Shown piece by piece: positions 1 to 8,303 of a DNA stretch of 64,000 nucleotides. The notes below the pieces were generated by a model that searched no databases, was not told the DNA's origin, and saw only the letters and a program-made list of their open reading frames with translations. The DNA is from Roseomonas aerilata DSM 19363. GTDB taxonomy: Bacteria > Pseudomonadota > Alphaproteobacteria > Acetobacterales > Acetobacteraceae. The position numbers were made by a program, and so were the translations under genes. The stretch's first letter is position 1. The number at the start of each line of letters is the position of its first letter. The stretch covers positions 62,001 through 126,000 of the forward strand of contig NZ_JONP01000004.1 of NCBI RefSeq assembly GCF_000711725.1, in the 5' to 3' direction.

Positions 1-549
1 GCCATAGAGGCCGGCGAAAAGGTCGGCCACGGGGATGCCGACCTTCTGCGGCTCCCCGTCGATCTCGCCTGTCAGGGACATGACGCCGCCCATGGCCTGG
101 ATCAGCGCGTCGTAACCGGGGCGCGGGGCGTAGGGGCCGGTCTGCCCGAAGCCGGTGATGGAGCAGTAGATGAGGCGGGGGTAGCGGTCCTTCAGGTCCT
201 CCCAGCCGAGCCCGTACTTGGCGAGCGCGCCGACCTTGAAGTTCTCCACGAGGATGTCGCACTCGGCGAGCAGCCGGTGGACGATCTCCTGCCCCTCGGG
301 CTTGGCGATATCGAGGGTGACCGACTTCTTGTTGCGGTTCACGCCGACGAAGTACGCGCTCTCCTTCGTGCGGGGCACGTAGGGGGGCGCGAAGCCGCGG
401 GTATCATCGCCGGCGCCCGGGCGCTCGATCTTGATCACCTCCGCGCCGAGATCGCCCAGCATCTGCGTGCAGGTCGGGCCCGCGAGGACGCGGGTGAGGT
501 CGAGCACCTTCAGCCCGGCCAGCGCGCCGGGGGCAAAGTTCGGCACCAT
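1..549 (-). CDS. CaiB/BaiF-family CoA-transferase, N-terminal part (runs off window)
   Basis: This is an open frame from an ATG at 549 to the window edge, about 183 residues, so the C-terminus is missing. It begins with the family hallmark GLKVLDLTRVLAGP followed by LGDLGAEVIKIERPG, and continues with NRNKKS, DILVENF, YCSITGFGQTGPY and PGYDALIQAMGG, all typical of formyl-CoA transferase/BaiF type III CoA-transferases. Family enzymes move CoA between acyl-CoA and a free carboxylic acid through an aspartyl intermediate, usually as interlocked dimers. The expected catalytic Asp lies in the PVADLFAGLYG stretch at the window edge. The start is two bases after the malonyl-CoA decarboxylase stop, so the two genes are one transcript. 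Inference: it may make malonyl-CoA or a related thioester for its neighbour. The substrate cannot be read from sequence. Confidence 0.9.
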   Translation of the reverse strand, partial: MVPNFAPGALAGLKVLDLTRVLAGPTCTQMLGDLGAEVIKIERPGAGDDTRGFAPPYVPRTKESAYFVGVNRNKKSVTLDIAKPEGQEIVHRLLAECDILVENFKVGALAKYGLGWEDLKDRYPRLIYCSITGFGQTGPYAPRPGYDALIQAMGGVMSLTGEIDGEPQKVGIPVADLFAGLYG

Positions 550-551
550 GC

Positions 552-1976
552 TCAGGACGCCTTCGCCGGGCGGGGCTTGTCCTTGCGGACCGTCAGCGCG
601 CGGGAGGGCGCGAGCAGCGCGTCCACGCCGCCCGAGCGCACGACCGTGCCGCCGCGCGCGAAGGCTTCGTGGTTCCGCTCGATCTCGTCGCGGTCATAGA
701 GGTAGTTGACCATCAGTCCGTAGGATTCCTGCATGCCGCGGGTCGCGGTGTTGCCCAGCCAGTTGATGCGTTCGAGCCGCGCGCCGTTCCCGAGGTGGAA
801 GCGCGCCACCGGGTCCATCCGCCCGCCCGGCTCGGTCAGGTACTCGGCGCAGAGACGCAGCAGCGGAATGCGCAGCGCCTCCGTCCGCGTGGGGTCGCGC
901 CACCATTCGGGCTCGGAGAGCGGCAGGGCCAGCTCGGAATCCGCCCCCCCGTCCGCCATCCGCTTATCCAGCCAGCGGCGGAAGCCAGGGATGGGGGAAA
1001 GCGTGGAGAAGCGGGTGAGCTGCGGAAGCTCCGCCTTCAGGTCCTCGACGACCTGCTTGATGAGGAAGTTGCCGAAGGAGATGCCCCGCAACCCCTCCTG
1101 GCAGTTCGAGATAGAGTAGAAGATGGCCGTGTCCGCCTCGGCCGCCCGCGCCTCCGCTCCGGCCTCGTGCTCGGTGTCGAGCAGTGGCTGGATCGAGGCC
1201 GCGAGGCCCTGGACGAGCGCGACTTCGACGAAGATCAGCGGCTCGTCCGGCAGCGCCGGGTGGAAGAAGCCGTAGCAGCGGCGGTCGGCGGCCAGGCGCC
1301 GGCGCAGGTCGTGCCAGCCGGCGATCTCGTGCACGGCCTCGTAGCGGATGATCTTCTCGAGCACCGCCGCCGGGGTCTGCCAGTCGATGCGCCGAAGCTG
1401 GAGGAAGCCACGGTTGAACCAGGAGACGAAGAGGTGGTGCAGGTCCTCCTCCAGCGGCTTCAGCGCGGGCTCGGCGCGAATCTCCTGCAGGAGCTGGCGG
1501 CGCAGCTCCACCAGCGCCGCGGTGCCGCCCGGGGACATGTTCATCCGCCGCAGCAGCTCCTGCCGCGGCGGCTCGGCGCAGCGGGAGAGATGGGCAGCGT
1601 TGGCCGGGGTGGGGTCCGAAAGATAGGCCAGCGCCGCTTCGCGGAGAGCATCGGGCTTCGGGCCGAAGCTGGTGGCCATGAAGAGGTGGAAGGCGGCACG
1701 GTCGGCCGGGGCGAGGTCACGGAGTGCCGCCATCACCTCCCGTGCGACAGCGGCGCCGGAAGCCTCGCCGCGCTCGGTCAGCAGCGCCTCCACGAGGCCC
1801 GTGGCGCGCTCCAGCGGCGGGGTGGAATCGCTGGGAACGGAGGCGAAGAGGCGCCCGCGATCGGCGATGGAGGACCAGAGCCGCTCGATCCAGGACCGGG
1901 CGGCGGCGGGGGCGGCCTCGGCCCGGGCGTCCTGGTCGGACGCCTCCCGGTCCACGGTCGTCACAGCCTCGGACAT
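552..1976 (-). CDS. Malonyl-CoA decarboxylase
   Basis: The 474-residue protein matches the MatA/MLYCD family over its full length. It converts malonyl-CoA to acetyl-CoA and CO2. A helical N-terminal region (about 60-170) is followed by the acetyltransferase-fold catalytic half. Recognisable motifs are HPALPDEPLIFVEVAL (about 240), FYSISNCQEGLRGISFG (about 285), FSTLSPIPGF (about 320) and FHLGNGARL (about 395), whose His matches the catalytic His of the human enzyme. The C-terminus VRKDKPRPAKAS is basic and does not end in a clear peroxisomal-type signal, as expected for a bacterium. It is first in an operon with the CoA-transferase and divergent from an aldehyde dehydrogenase. In rhizobia the gene sits with malonyl-CoA synthetase and a malonate carrier. 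Here neither is visible, so the CoA-transferase may take the synthetase role (inference). Confidence 0.95.
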   Translation of the reverse strand: MSEAVTTVDREASDQDARAEAAPAAARSWIERLWSSIADRGRLFASVPSDSTPPLERATGLVEALLTERGEASGAAVAREVMAALRDLAPADRAAFHLFMATSFGPKPDALREAALAYLSDPTPANAAHLSRCAEPPRQELLRRMNMSPGGTAALVELRRQLLQEIRAEPALKPLEEDLHHLFVSWFNRGFLQLRRIDWQTPAAVLEKIIRYEAVHEIAGWHDLRRRLAADRRCYGFFHPALPDEPLIFVEVALVQGLAASIQPLLDTEHEAGAEARAAEADTAIFYSISNCQEGLRGISFGNFLIKQVVEDLKAELPQLTRFSTLSPIPGFRRWLDKRMADGGADSELALPLSEPEWWRDPTRTEALRIPLLRLCAEYLTEPGGRMDPVARFHLGNGARLERINWLGNTATRGMQESYGLMVNYLYDRDEIERNHEAFARGGTVVRSGGVDALLAPSRALTVRKDKPRPAKAS

Positions 1977-2269
1977 GCGTCTCCTCCGGATCGGGCGACG
2001 CCGGCCAGCGGCGCCGCCATGGCTTGGGCGCCGGCCGGCGCAGGGTTATGGGTGTGGCGCGGCGCCCCGGCCGGCGCCGTACCCTCGGGCAGCCGGCCTG
2101 GCCAGGGCGCCGCGTCGCGCCGTGACCGCCAGATTGGCCGCCCGCGCCCGCCCCGGCAAGGCACGCTTCCGCCAGCGGCGCCCGAGCTTGCGGCAAGAGG
2201 CCGGCGGGGGCACCCTCCCTCCGCCTATGCCCCGATCTTCGCCAAGGCCCGACGCCGGAGGAACGCAGA
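1977..2269. promoter_or_regulatory. Divergent intergenic region with GC palindromes
   Basis: These 293 bases separate the divergent decarboxylase and aldehyde dehydrogenase genes and must hold both promoters. The visible structure is a perfect 14-bp palindrome GCGCCGGCCGGCGC at 2028-2041. Its core CCGGCCGGCGC recurs at 2067-2077 inside an imperfect dyad bounded by GGCGCC on both sides (2061-2078). The copies start 36 bases apart. They could be operator sites or simply GC-rich chance dyads. No regulator gene lies next to them and I see no convincing -10/-35 pair. Confidence 0.35.
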
Positions 2270-3781
2270 ATGCTCGACAGCCCCCACCCCACGCCCGAGG
2301 CCCCCAGCACGGACCCCTTCGCCCTCGCCAAGGCGCTCTCCGGGGTGCATTTCATCGGCGGCCGCTATGTGCCGGCCCGCTCGGGCAAGACCTTCGCCGT
2401 GGTGAACCCCGCGACCGGCCAGGAGGTCGCGCGCGCCGCCGACGGCGATGCGGCCGACGTTGACGCTGCGGTGGAGGACGCGGCGCGCGCCCAGAAGGAA
2501 TGGGCGCGGATGCCCGCCCGCAAGCGCGGCGCCCTGGTGGCCCAGTGCGCCGCGCTGATGCGCACGCATGTGGAGGAACTCGGCCGCCTCATCGCGCTCG
2601 AAACGGGCAAGGCGCTGCGGACCGAGAGCCGGGTGGAGGCAAACACCGTCGCCGACATCCTCGAGTTCTTCGGCGGCCTCGGCGGCGAGCTGAAGGGCGA
2701 GACCGTGCCCTTCGCGCCCGATGTCCTCTCGGTCACGGTGCGCGAGCCGCTGGGCGTGGTCGGCGCGATCATCCCCTGGAACGTGCCGATGCTGCTCATG
2801 GCGCTGAAGGTCGCCCCCGCGCTGGTCGCCGGCAATTCCGTGGTGGTGAAGAGCGCGGAGGAGGCGCCGCTCGCGGTGCTGCGCATCTGCGAGCTGATGA
2901 ACCGCGTGCTGCCGGCCGGCGTGTTCAACATGGTCTCGGGCTTCGGCCCCGAATGCGGCGCCCCGCTAGTGGCGCACCCGAAGGTGCGGAAGGTCACCTT
3001 CACCGGCTCTGTCGAGACGGGGAAGATCGTCTCCAAGGCGGCGGCCGAGAAGCTGATTCCCGTCACGCTGGAACTTGGCGGCAAGTCGCCGATGATCGTC
3101 TTTGCCGACTGCGACTTCGAGAAGACGCTGGCGGGCGCCATCACCTCCATGCGCTTCACCCGCCAGGGGCAGAGCTGCACGGCCGCCAGCCGCATCTATG
3201 TCGAGCGCCCGATCTTCCAGCGCTTCGTCGATGCCATGGCCGAGAAGGTCGACCAGATGGTGATGGGCGACCCGCTGGACGAGAAGACGGACATCGGCAC
3301 CATCATCTCCGAGGGCCAGTTCGAGAAGGTAAAGTCCTTCATCGACGAGGGCGTGGCGACCGCCGGTGCCACCGGCCGCGCCTGCTCCGCCATGCCGTCC
3401 GACCCCGCGCTGAAGAAGGGGCTGTTCATCCGTCCCTACATCTTCACCGGCCTCGGCAAGGAGAGCCGCTTGGTGCAGGAGGAGATCTTTGGCCCCGTCA
3501 CCTGCGTGATGCCCTTCGACGACCCCGAGGCGGTGCTCGCCGAGGCGAATGACAGCGAGTACGGCCTGGCCGCGAGCCTCTGGACGAACAACCTCAAGGT
3601 CGGCCTCACGCTCGCCCACCGGCTGGAGGCGGGGCTGGTGCAGATCAACCAGAACCTCGTCGTGCAGGCGAACCTCTCCTATGGCGGCGTGAAGTCCTCG
3701 GGCCTCGGCAAGGAGGCCTCGCTGGAGGCGATGCTGGAACACTTCACCCACAAGAAGACCATCATGGTGAACATGGGCTAG
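2270..3781 (+). CDS. NAD(P)-dependent aldehyde dehydrogenase
   Basis: The 503-residue protein has the full aldehyde dehydrogenase fold and usual length. It oxidises an aldehyde to a carboxylic acid in the cytoplasm. Visible landmarks are GVVGAIIPWNVPM (cofactor-binding Rossmann entry, about 165), FTGSVETGK (about 245), the general-base Glu268 in LELGGKSP and the nucleophile Cys303 in GQSCTAASR, with EEIFGPV near 405. The proline-rich first 20 residues lie before the conserved FIGGRYVPA block, so a slightly later start cannot be excluded, although the ATG at 2270 follows AACGCAGA. It lies opposite a malonyl-CoA decarboxylase. A role in oxidising a three-carbon semialdehyde towards malonate is an inference from context, and betaine-aldehyde-type or general dehydrogenases would look the same. 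Confidence 0.93.
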   Translation: MLDSPHPTPEAPSTDPFALAKALSGVHFIGGRYVPARSGKTFAVVNPATGQEVARAADGDAADVDAAVEDAARAQKEWARMPARKRGALVAQCAALMRTHVEELGRLIALETGKALRTESRVEANTVADILEFFGGLGGELKGETVPFAPDVLSVTVREPLGVVGAIIPWNVPMLLMALKVAPALVAGNSVVVKSAEEAPLAVLRICELMNRVLPAGVFNMVSGFGPECGAPLVAHPKVRKVTFTGSVETGKIVSKAAAEKLIPVTLELGGKSPMIVFADCDFEKTLAGAITSMRFTRQGQSCTAASRIYVERPIFQRFVDAMAEKVDQMVMGDPLDEKTDIGTIISEGQFEKVKSFIDEGVATAGATGRACSAMPSDPALKKGLFIRPYIFTGLGKESRLVQEEIFGPVTCVMPFDDPEAVLAEANDSEYGLAASLWTNNLKVGLTLAHRLEAGLVQINQNLVVQANLSYGGVKSSGLGKEASLEAMLEHFTHKKTIMVNMG

Positions 3782-3807
3782 GGCGCGAGGGCTCGCCTCG
3801 CGGGCCC
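3781..3807. terminator. Hairpin between convergent genes
   Basis: The stem GCGAGG/CCTCGC (3785-3790 and 3796-3801) has a five-base loop and is extended by GGGC/GCCC arms with a two-base bulge. It fills the gap between the aldehyde dehydrogenase stop and the MFS stop, a position expected for a bidirectional terminator. There is no T-run, so termination may be inefficient or need Rho. Confidence 0.45.
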
Positions 3808-4979
3808 TAACCCACGCGGCGGAGCGGGCGCGCGAAGAGCAGCAGCGCGCCCCCCGCCGCCAGCAGCGGCAGCGCCGCCAGGGACCAGTCGATCCGCGCC
3901 GCCGCCGCGACCACGAGCGGCGACAGCACCGAGCCGATATTGTTGCACTGCGCCAGCAGCCCGAGCGCCGGGCTGATGAGCGAGGGCTCCGGCACCGAGC
4001 GCGGCGCCAGCACGAAGAGCGAAGCGGGAACGGCGCCGCCGATGCCGGAAGCGAGCAGCGCGGCCGCCGTCGTCAGCGGGAGCGAGGCCGGCAGCGCGAA
4101 GGCCCCGGCCGAGAGCAGCGCCATGGTCCCGCCCGCCGCCATGACCAGCACGGCCGGCCGCCGCCCGCGCCGCATCAACCATCCCGCCACGAGGTTGCCC
4201 GCGACGTTCACCAGCGCCGCTGCCGCGCCCACGATGCCGGCCAGCGAGAGCGGCAGGCCGAATCCCTCGATCAGCCGCGCCGGCAGGAAGTTCGCGATGC
4301 CATAGTAGACAATGGAGTAGGAAGCGAAGGCGAGCGCCACGCAAACCGGCAGCCGCGCCCGCCAGAGCGCGGCCAGCCGCCCGCCGAGCCCGCCGGCCGC
4401 CGGCGCGGGCATGCCAGCCGCCCCGATGGGCAGCGTCGCCGCCACCAGCACCGCCGCCGCCCAGGGCAGCAAGGCCGCGACCGTCCAGGCCACGCGCCAC
4501 CCGAAAGCCTCCACCAGCGGCGCCGCGAGCAGGCCGAGCGCGATCCCCGCGGGCAGGACGGCGCTCCAGATCGTCATGGCGAGCGGGCGGTCCCGTTCCC
4601 CGGCGCTGGCCGCGACGAGGGTCGGGGCGGAGACGACGATCGCGAGGAAGGCCGCCCCCTCCAGCGCGCGCAGGGCGTAGAGGGCGCTGATCTCCGGCGC
4701 GATGCTCGCACCCAGCCCTGCCGCGCCGAGCACCCAGAGCCCACCCAGCAATGCCCGGCGGACGCCGAGCCGCGCGGCCAGCAGCCCCGCCGGCAGGCCG
4801 ATGGCCGCGGCGACGAGCGCGAAGACGGAGATGAGGCCGGCAGCGCCCGGCAGCCCGATGCCGAAGCCCTGCCCGATCGCCAGCAGCGAGGGCGCGACCT
4901 TCCCGAACTGCACCGCCGCGGCCACGCCGGCGGCAGCCAGCGCGCCGACCGCCGCCCAGCGCGTGGTCGTCTCAGCCAT
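3807..4979 (-). CDS. MFS transporter
   Basis: The 390-residue protein is almost entirely hydrophobic helices, about twelve membrane segments in two halves, with the loop after helix 2 (LPAGLLAARLGVRRALLGG) matching the MFS G-x-L-a-D-r-x-G-r-R signature in degenerate form and its counterpart in the second half (VAGWLMRRGRRPAVL). It is last in the minus-strand operon and overlaps the preceding permease gene by eight bases, so it is translated with the ABC importer and oxygenase genes. Family members carry small molecules across the inner membrane by proton symport or antiport. Inference: it may be a second uptake route or export the pathway product. The substrate is unknown. Confidence 0.87.
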   Translation of the reverse strand: MAETTTRWAAVGALAAAGVAAAVQFGKVAPSLLAIGQGFGIGLPGAAGLISVFALVAAAIGLPAGLLAARLGVRRALLGGLWVLGAAGLGASIAPEISALYALRALEGAAFLAIVVSAPTLVAASAGERDRPLAMTIWSAVLPAGIALGLLAAPLVEAFGWRVAWTVAALLPWAAAVLVAATLPIGAAGMPAPAAGGLGGRLAALWRARLPVCVALAFASYSIVYYGIANFLPARLIEGFGLPLSLAGIVGAAAALVNVAGNLVAGWLMRRGRRPAVLVMAAGGTMALLSAGAFALPASLPLTTAAALLASGIGGAVPASLFVLAPRSVPEPSLISPALGLLAQCNNIGSVLSPLVVAAAARIDWSLAALPLLAAGGALLLFARPLRRVG

Positions 4980-5763
4980 CCCGGCCGGTCGCGAAGTACC
5001 AGGCGATCGAGCGCCGCTCCACCCATAGGAAGCCGCGGTTCAACGCGTAGCCGAGCAGCGCGAGCACGAGGACGGCGGCGTACATCTCCTCCGCCCGCCC
5101 CGCGAACTGCATCAGCACGAGGTAGTGGCCCACCCCCTGCTCCCCCGCGATCATCTCGGCCACCACGGTGGTGACGAGCGCGAGCGCGAGGGCAACGCGC
5201 AGCCCCGCCATGACATAGGGCAGGATGGCCGGCAGCGTGACGCGGAACAGCCGCCGCCAGCCGGGCACGCCGAAGGTGCGGGCCATGGCGATCTGGTCCG
5301 CCTCCACCGCGCGCAGCCCCTGGGCGGTGTTGGTCAGCAGCGGGAAGAAGGCGGAGACCGCGGCCACCGTGATCTTCATCCCGTTGTCGAGCCCGAGGAA
5401 GAGCACGAGCGGCGGGATCACGGCCGGGATCGGGATGGGCCGGATCAGCTCCACCGTCGGGCCGAGGATCCGCTGGGCCATCGTGCTTGCGCCGAAAAGC
5501 AGCCCGGCCGCGATGCCGGCGACCGTGCCCGCCGCCAGCCCCGCGAACATGCGGGCGAGCGTCGATCCCACCAGCATCGGGATCTCGCCCGAGGCCGTGT
5601 CGCGCACCAGCGCGACCAGCACGCGCGACAGCGGCGGCCAGTTCGGGCTGTCCACCATGCCGGTCCTGGCAGAGACCTCCCAGAGGAGGAAAAGGCTAAG
5701 GACCAGCAGCAGGCCGGAGGTGGGGCGGAACCCTCGGGGCGCCGCGACGGTGCCGCCCGCCAA
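4972..5763 (-). CDS. ABC importer permease, SsuC/TauC type (second permease)
   Basis: The 263-residue inner-membrane protein has about six membrane segments and the BPD_transp_1 EAA loop EADQIAMARTFGVPGWRRLF followed by TLPAILPYVMAGLRVAL (about 155-190), the contact site for the ATPase. PIPIPAVIPPLVLFLGL is typical of the sulfonate/nitrate/taurine/NMT1 subfamily. It starts one base after the binding-protein stop and its 3' end overlaps the MFS gene. A different permease of the same family lies on the other side of the binding-protein gene, so this importer probably has a heterodimeric channel, whereas the classical SsuABC system uses two copies of one permease. Confidence 0.92.
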   Translation of the reverse strand: MAGGTVAAPRGFRPTSGLLLVLSLFLLWEVSARTGMVDSPNWPPLSRVLVALVRDTASGEIPMLVGSTLARMFAGLAAGTVAGIAAGLLFGASTMAQRILGPTVELIRPIPIPAVIPPLVLFLGLDNGMKITVAAVSAFFPLLTNTAQGLRAVEADQIAMARTFGVPGWRRLFRVTLPAILPYVMAGLRVALALALVTTVVAEMIAGEQGVGHYLVLMQFAGRAEEMYAAVLVLALLGYALNRGFLWVERRSIAWYFATGRDG

Positions 5764-5764
5764 G

Positions 5765-6733
5765 TCAGGCCTTCGCCGTGCGGAAGATGAGGTCCGCCGG
5801 CGCGGGGTAGCGGCCGCCGAGGCCGAACTTCGTCATCGTCGCGATCATCTCGGCGATCTCGGGCTGCGACACCTCCTTTGGATAGGCGGTGAAGGCCACC
5901 TTCTGCAGGCGCTCCAGCGGCACGCGCGTGAAGTTTGCGACGAGCTGCAGCAGCTCCGGCTTGCCGGCATGGGCGTTCACCCAGTCCGTGCCCTTGTGCA
6001 GCGCGCGAACGAAGCGCTCGAACAGCTCGCCGTTCTTCTCCAGGTCCTCCTTCATGGCGACGTATTGCGCGATGGAGGAGGCGGGCGCGGTCTCCTGGAT
6101 GATCCAGCCGATGCGCTCCAGCTTGTCGCCGTGCGTCTCCAGGGCGGAGGTCACGAAGGGCTCGCTGAACAGGCCGGCATCGATCTGCCCGCCGGCCAGT
6201 GCGTCGGCCATCTGCGGAAAGGGCACCTCCACCGTGGTCACGCGCTTCCAGTCGCCGCCGGTCTTGTCGATCCAGGCCATGCCGCGCAGCCAGACGATGT
6301 TGTTGCGCGTGTTGGAGGCCACGCGCTTGCCCTCCAGCCCCTTGCCGCTGGTGATACCCGATCCCTTCCGCACGAGGATCGCCATCGTGTCCGGCGGCTG
6401 CGGCAGGGAGCGCGCGGCGCCGGAGATGAAGCGAAAGTCCAGCCCCTCGCGGATGCCAAGCAGGGTGGAGACGGTGTTGGAGAAGGTGACGCGGTACTGC
6501 CCCGCGACCAGCCCTGGCAGGCCGGTCGCTCCGCCAGTGGTGGAGGAGGTATCCACCTCGATCCCCTCCCCCGCGAAGAAGCTCTGCGCGATGGCGGCGT
6601 GCACCGGGGCCGTGTCCAGCACGGGCAGGACGCTCACGCGCATCTTCGTCAGGGATTGCGCCCGCAGTGCGGGGGCCGCCAGCGGCATGGCCAGGGCCGC
6701 GCCGAGCGCGGCGCGGCGGGTGATCTCGGTCAT
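5765..6733 (-). CDS. ABC importer substrate-binding protein, NMT1/SsuA type
   Basis: I place the start at the ATG at 6733 because it follows a strong GGAG-rich leader and opens a signal peptide, MTEITRRAALGAALAMP, with cleavage near ALRAQ. The 322-residue product has the usual family length. A longer upstream frame exists but would overlap the permease. The twin Arg before the hydrophobic stretch allows Tat export, although Sec export is equally possible. The mature protein shows the NMT1/SsuA pattern: MRVSVLPVLDTAPVHAAIAQ, FFAGEGIEV, LVAGQYRVTFSNT, LEGKRVASN and ALAGGQIDAGLFSEPF. It should capture the transported compound in the periplasm. Relatives bind sulfonates, nitrate, pyrimidine precursors or aromatic acids, so the ligand cannot be named. 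Confidence 0.92.
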   Translation of the reverse strand: MTEITRRAALGAALAMPLAAPALRAQSLTKMRVSVLPVLDTAPVHAAIAQSFFAGEGIEVDTSSTTGGATGLPGLVAGQYRVTFSNTVSTLLGIREGLDFRFISGAARSLPQPPDTMAILVRKGSGITSGKGLEGKRVASNTRNNIVWLRGMAWIDKTGGDWKRVTTVEVPFPQMADALAGGQIDAGLFSEPFVTSALETHGDKLERIGWIIQETAPASSIAQYVAMKEDLEKNGELFERFVRALHKGTDWVNAHAGKPELLQLVANFTRVPLERLQKVAFTAYPKEVSQPEIAEMIATMTKFGLGGRYPAPADLIFRTAKA

Positions 6734-6750
6734 CTCTTCTGTCTCCTCTC

Positions 6751-7518
6751 TTATCCGTTGCGCGTCTGCCAGTGCAGCGCCCGCGCCTCCGCCCAGGCGA
6801 AAAGGGCGTTCAGTGCGAGGCCAACCAGCGCCAGGATCACCAGCCAGGCGTACATCTGGCGGATCAGGAAGCTCCGCTGCATGTCGAGGATGAGGAAGCC
6901 CAGCCCCCCCTGCCCCGTCAGCATCTCCGACAGCACGGCGATGATGAGCGCGAGGCCGAGGCTGGTCCGCATCCCCGCGAGGATGAAGGGCAACGCCGCC
7001 GGCAGCACGACGTGCCACAGCGCGCGGGCGGTACCCCAGCCATGGGTGCGCGCGGAATCGAGCAGCACGCGGTCCACCCCGCGCACGCCCTGCAAGGTGT
7101 TCACCAGCACCGGAAAGGTCACGGCCAGCGCGACCGAGGTGATCTTCATCGTGTCGCCGATGCCGAGGAACAGCATTAACGGCGGCACGAGCGCGGATTT
7201 TGGCAGCGGACGCACCATCTCCACCAGCGGCTCCAGCAGCCGATAAACTGGCGCCCACCAGGCCATGGCGGTGCCGAGAGCGATGCCGATCACCGAGCCG
7301 ATGCCAAAGCCGATGAAGACGAGGCGGAGCGTGGCGGTGAGCGGCCCCAGCACCTCGCCCGAGGTGATCAGGTCCTGCAACACCTCCCAGATCGCGGAGG
7401 GCGGCGGCATCAGCGCGCGGCGGATCAGCCCCGCATTAACCGCCCATTCCAGCGCAACGAGAAGCAGCGCGAGGAAGAGCAGGCCTGGGACGAGGCGGAG
7501 CAGGCGCTCAGGCCGCAT
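6751..7518 (-). CDS. ABC importer permease, SsuC/TauC type (first permease)
   Basis: From the ATG at 7518 the protein has about 255 residues and six predicted membrane helices. An upstream in-frame ATG at 7554 would add a polar, unlikely N-terminus and a longer overlap with the ATPase gene. The chosen start overlaps that gene by 11 bases. The EAA loop is VDRVLLDSARTHGWGTARALWHVVLPAALPF (described in parts: SARTHGWG and VLPAALPFI near 185-205). PLPKSALVPPLMLFLGIGDTMK marks the nitrate/sulfonate/taurine family. It resembles the other permease of this operon in layout but differs in most residues, so the two are old paralogues rather than a recent copy. Confidence 0.9.
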   Translation of the reverse strand: MRPERLLRLVPGLLFLALLLVALEWAVNAGLIRRALMPPPSAIWEVLQDLITSGEVLGPLTATLRLVFIGFGIGSVIGIALGTAMAWWAPVYRLLEPLVEMVRPLPKSALVPPLMLFLGIGDTMKITSVALAVTFPVLVNTLQGVRGVDRVLLDSARTHGWGTARALWHVVLPAALPFILAGMRTSLGLALIIAVLSEMLTGQGGLGFLILDMQRSFLIRQMYAWLVILALVGLALNALFAWAEARALHWQTRNG

Positions 7519-8293
7519 GGCCGCCCCGTGAGAGTAGGGCATCCAACAATTCATGCCGCAGTTCGAGGAAGCGCGGCGTTTCGCGCACTTCCACGGCGTC
7601 GCGCGGGCGGGGCAGGCCGGTCTCCACGATGCGCGCGATGGTGGAGGGCCGCTTGGTCAGCAGCGCGACGCGGTCCGACAGCGCCACCGCCTCCTCGACG
7701 TCATGCGTCACCAGCACGACCGTCAGCCCCCGCTTCTCCCACAATTCCAGCATCAGCCGGTGCAGGTCGAGGCGAGTGAGCGCGTCCACGGCGCTGAAGG
7801 GCTCGTCCAGCAGCATGATCTTCGGCTCGGCCGCGAGTGCGCGGGCGAGCGCAACCCGTTGCTGCATGCCGCCCGAGAGTTGCCAGGGGAAATGGTCACC
7901 GAAGCCCGTGAGGTTCACGGCGGCAAGCTGGACATCCGCTGCCTCTCGCGCCTGTCCCTTCGAAACGCCGGGCCGGTGCTCCACCGCGAAGGCCACGTTG
8001 TCGCGCACGCTTCGCCAGGGCAGCAGGGAACGGCCGTATTGCTGGAAGACATAGACGGCCTCGGGCGGCGGCGCCGTGACGGGGCGCCCGGCCACGCGCA
8101 CGGTGCCGGCGGTCGGCGGCATCAGCCCGGCGGCGATCTGCAACAGGGTGGACTTGCCGCAGCCCGAGGGGCCGAGGATCGAGAGGAACTCCCCGTCCCG
8201 AACGGCGAGGCTGATCCTGTCCATGGCAAGGGTGGGCGGCCCCCCCCGGCCGGGGAAGGACTTCTCGACCGCCTCCAGCTCCAGGATCGCCAT
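7508..8293 (-). CDS. ABC importer ATP-binding protein, SsuB/TauB type
   Basis: The 261-residue ATPase powers the importer made with the two permeases and binding protein downstream. Walker A GPSGCGKST is at 41-49, the Q-loop Gln at 84, the signature LSGGMQQRVALARAL from 139, Walker B with LLDEP at 161-165 and the switch His197 in VTHDVEEAV. The start at 8293 gives MAILELEAVEKSFPG, the normal N-terminus. A longer upstream frame overlaps the neighbouring ligase and is not used. Its stop lies inside the following permease gene, which suggests coupled translation. Confidence 0.93.
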   Translation of the reverse strand: MAILELEAVEKSFPGRGGPPTLAMDRISLAVRDGEFLSILGPSGCGKSTLLQIAAGLMPPTAGTVRVAGRPVTAPPPEAVYVFQQYGRSLLPWRSVRDNVAFAVEHRPGVSKGQAREAADVQLAAVNLTGFGDHFPWQLSGGMQQRVALARALAAEPKIMLLDEPFSAVDALTRLDLHRLMLELWEKRGLTVVLVTHDVEEAVALSDRVALLTKRPSTIARIVETGLPRPRDAVEVRETPRFLELRHELLDALLSRGGHAA

Positions 8294-8303
8294 GGACCGC
8301 CCC

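Noticed and set aside
669-2405. 578-codon plus-strand open frame
   Set aside because: It lies opposite the malonyl-CoA decarboxylase gene and has Arg/Gly/Ala-rich sequence with no domain. Antisense frames stay open easily at this GC content.
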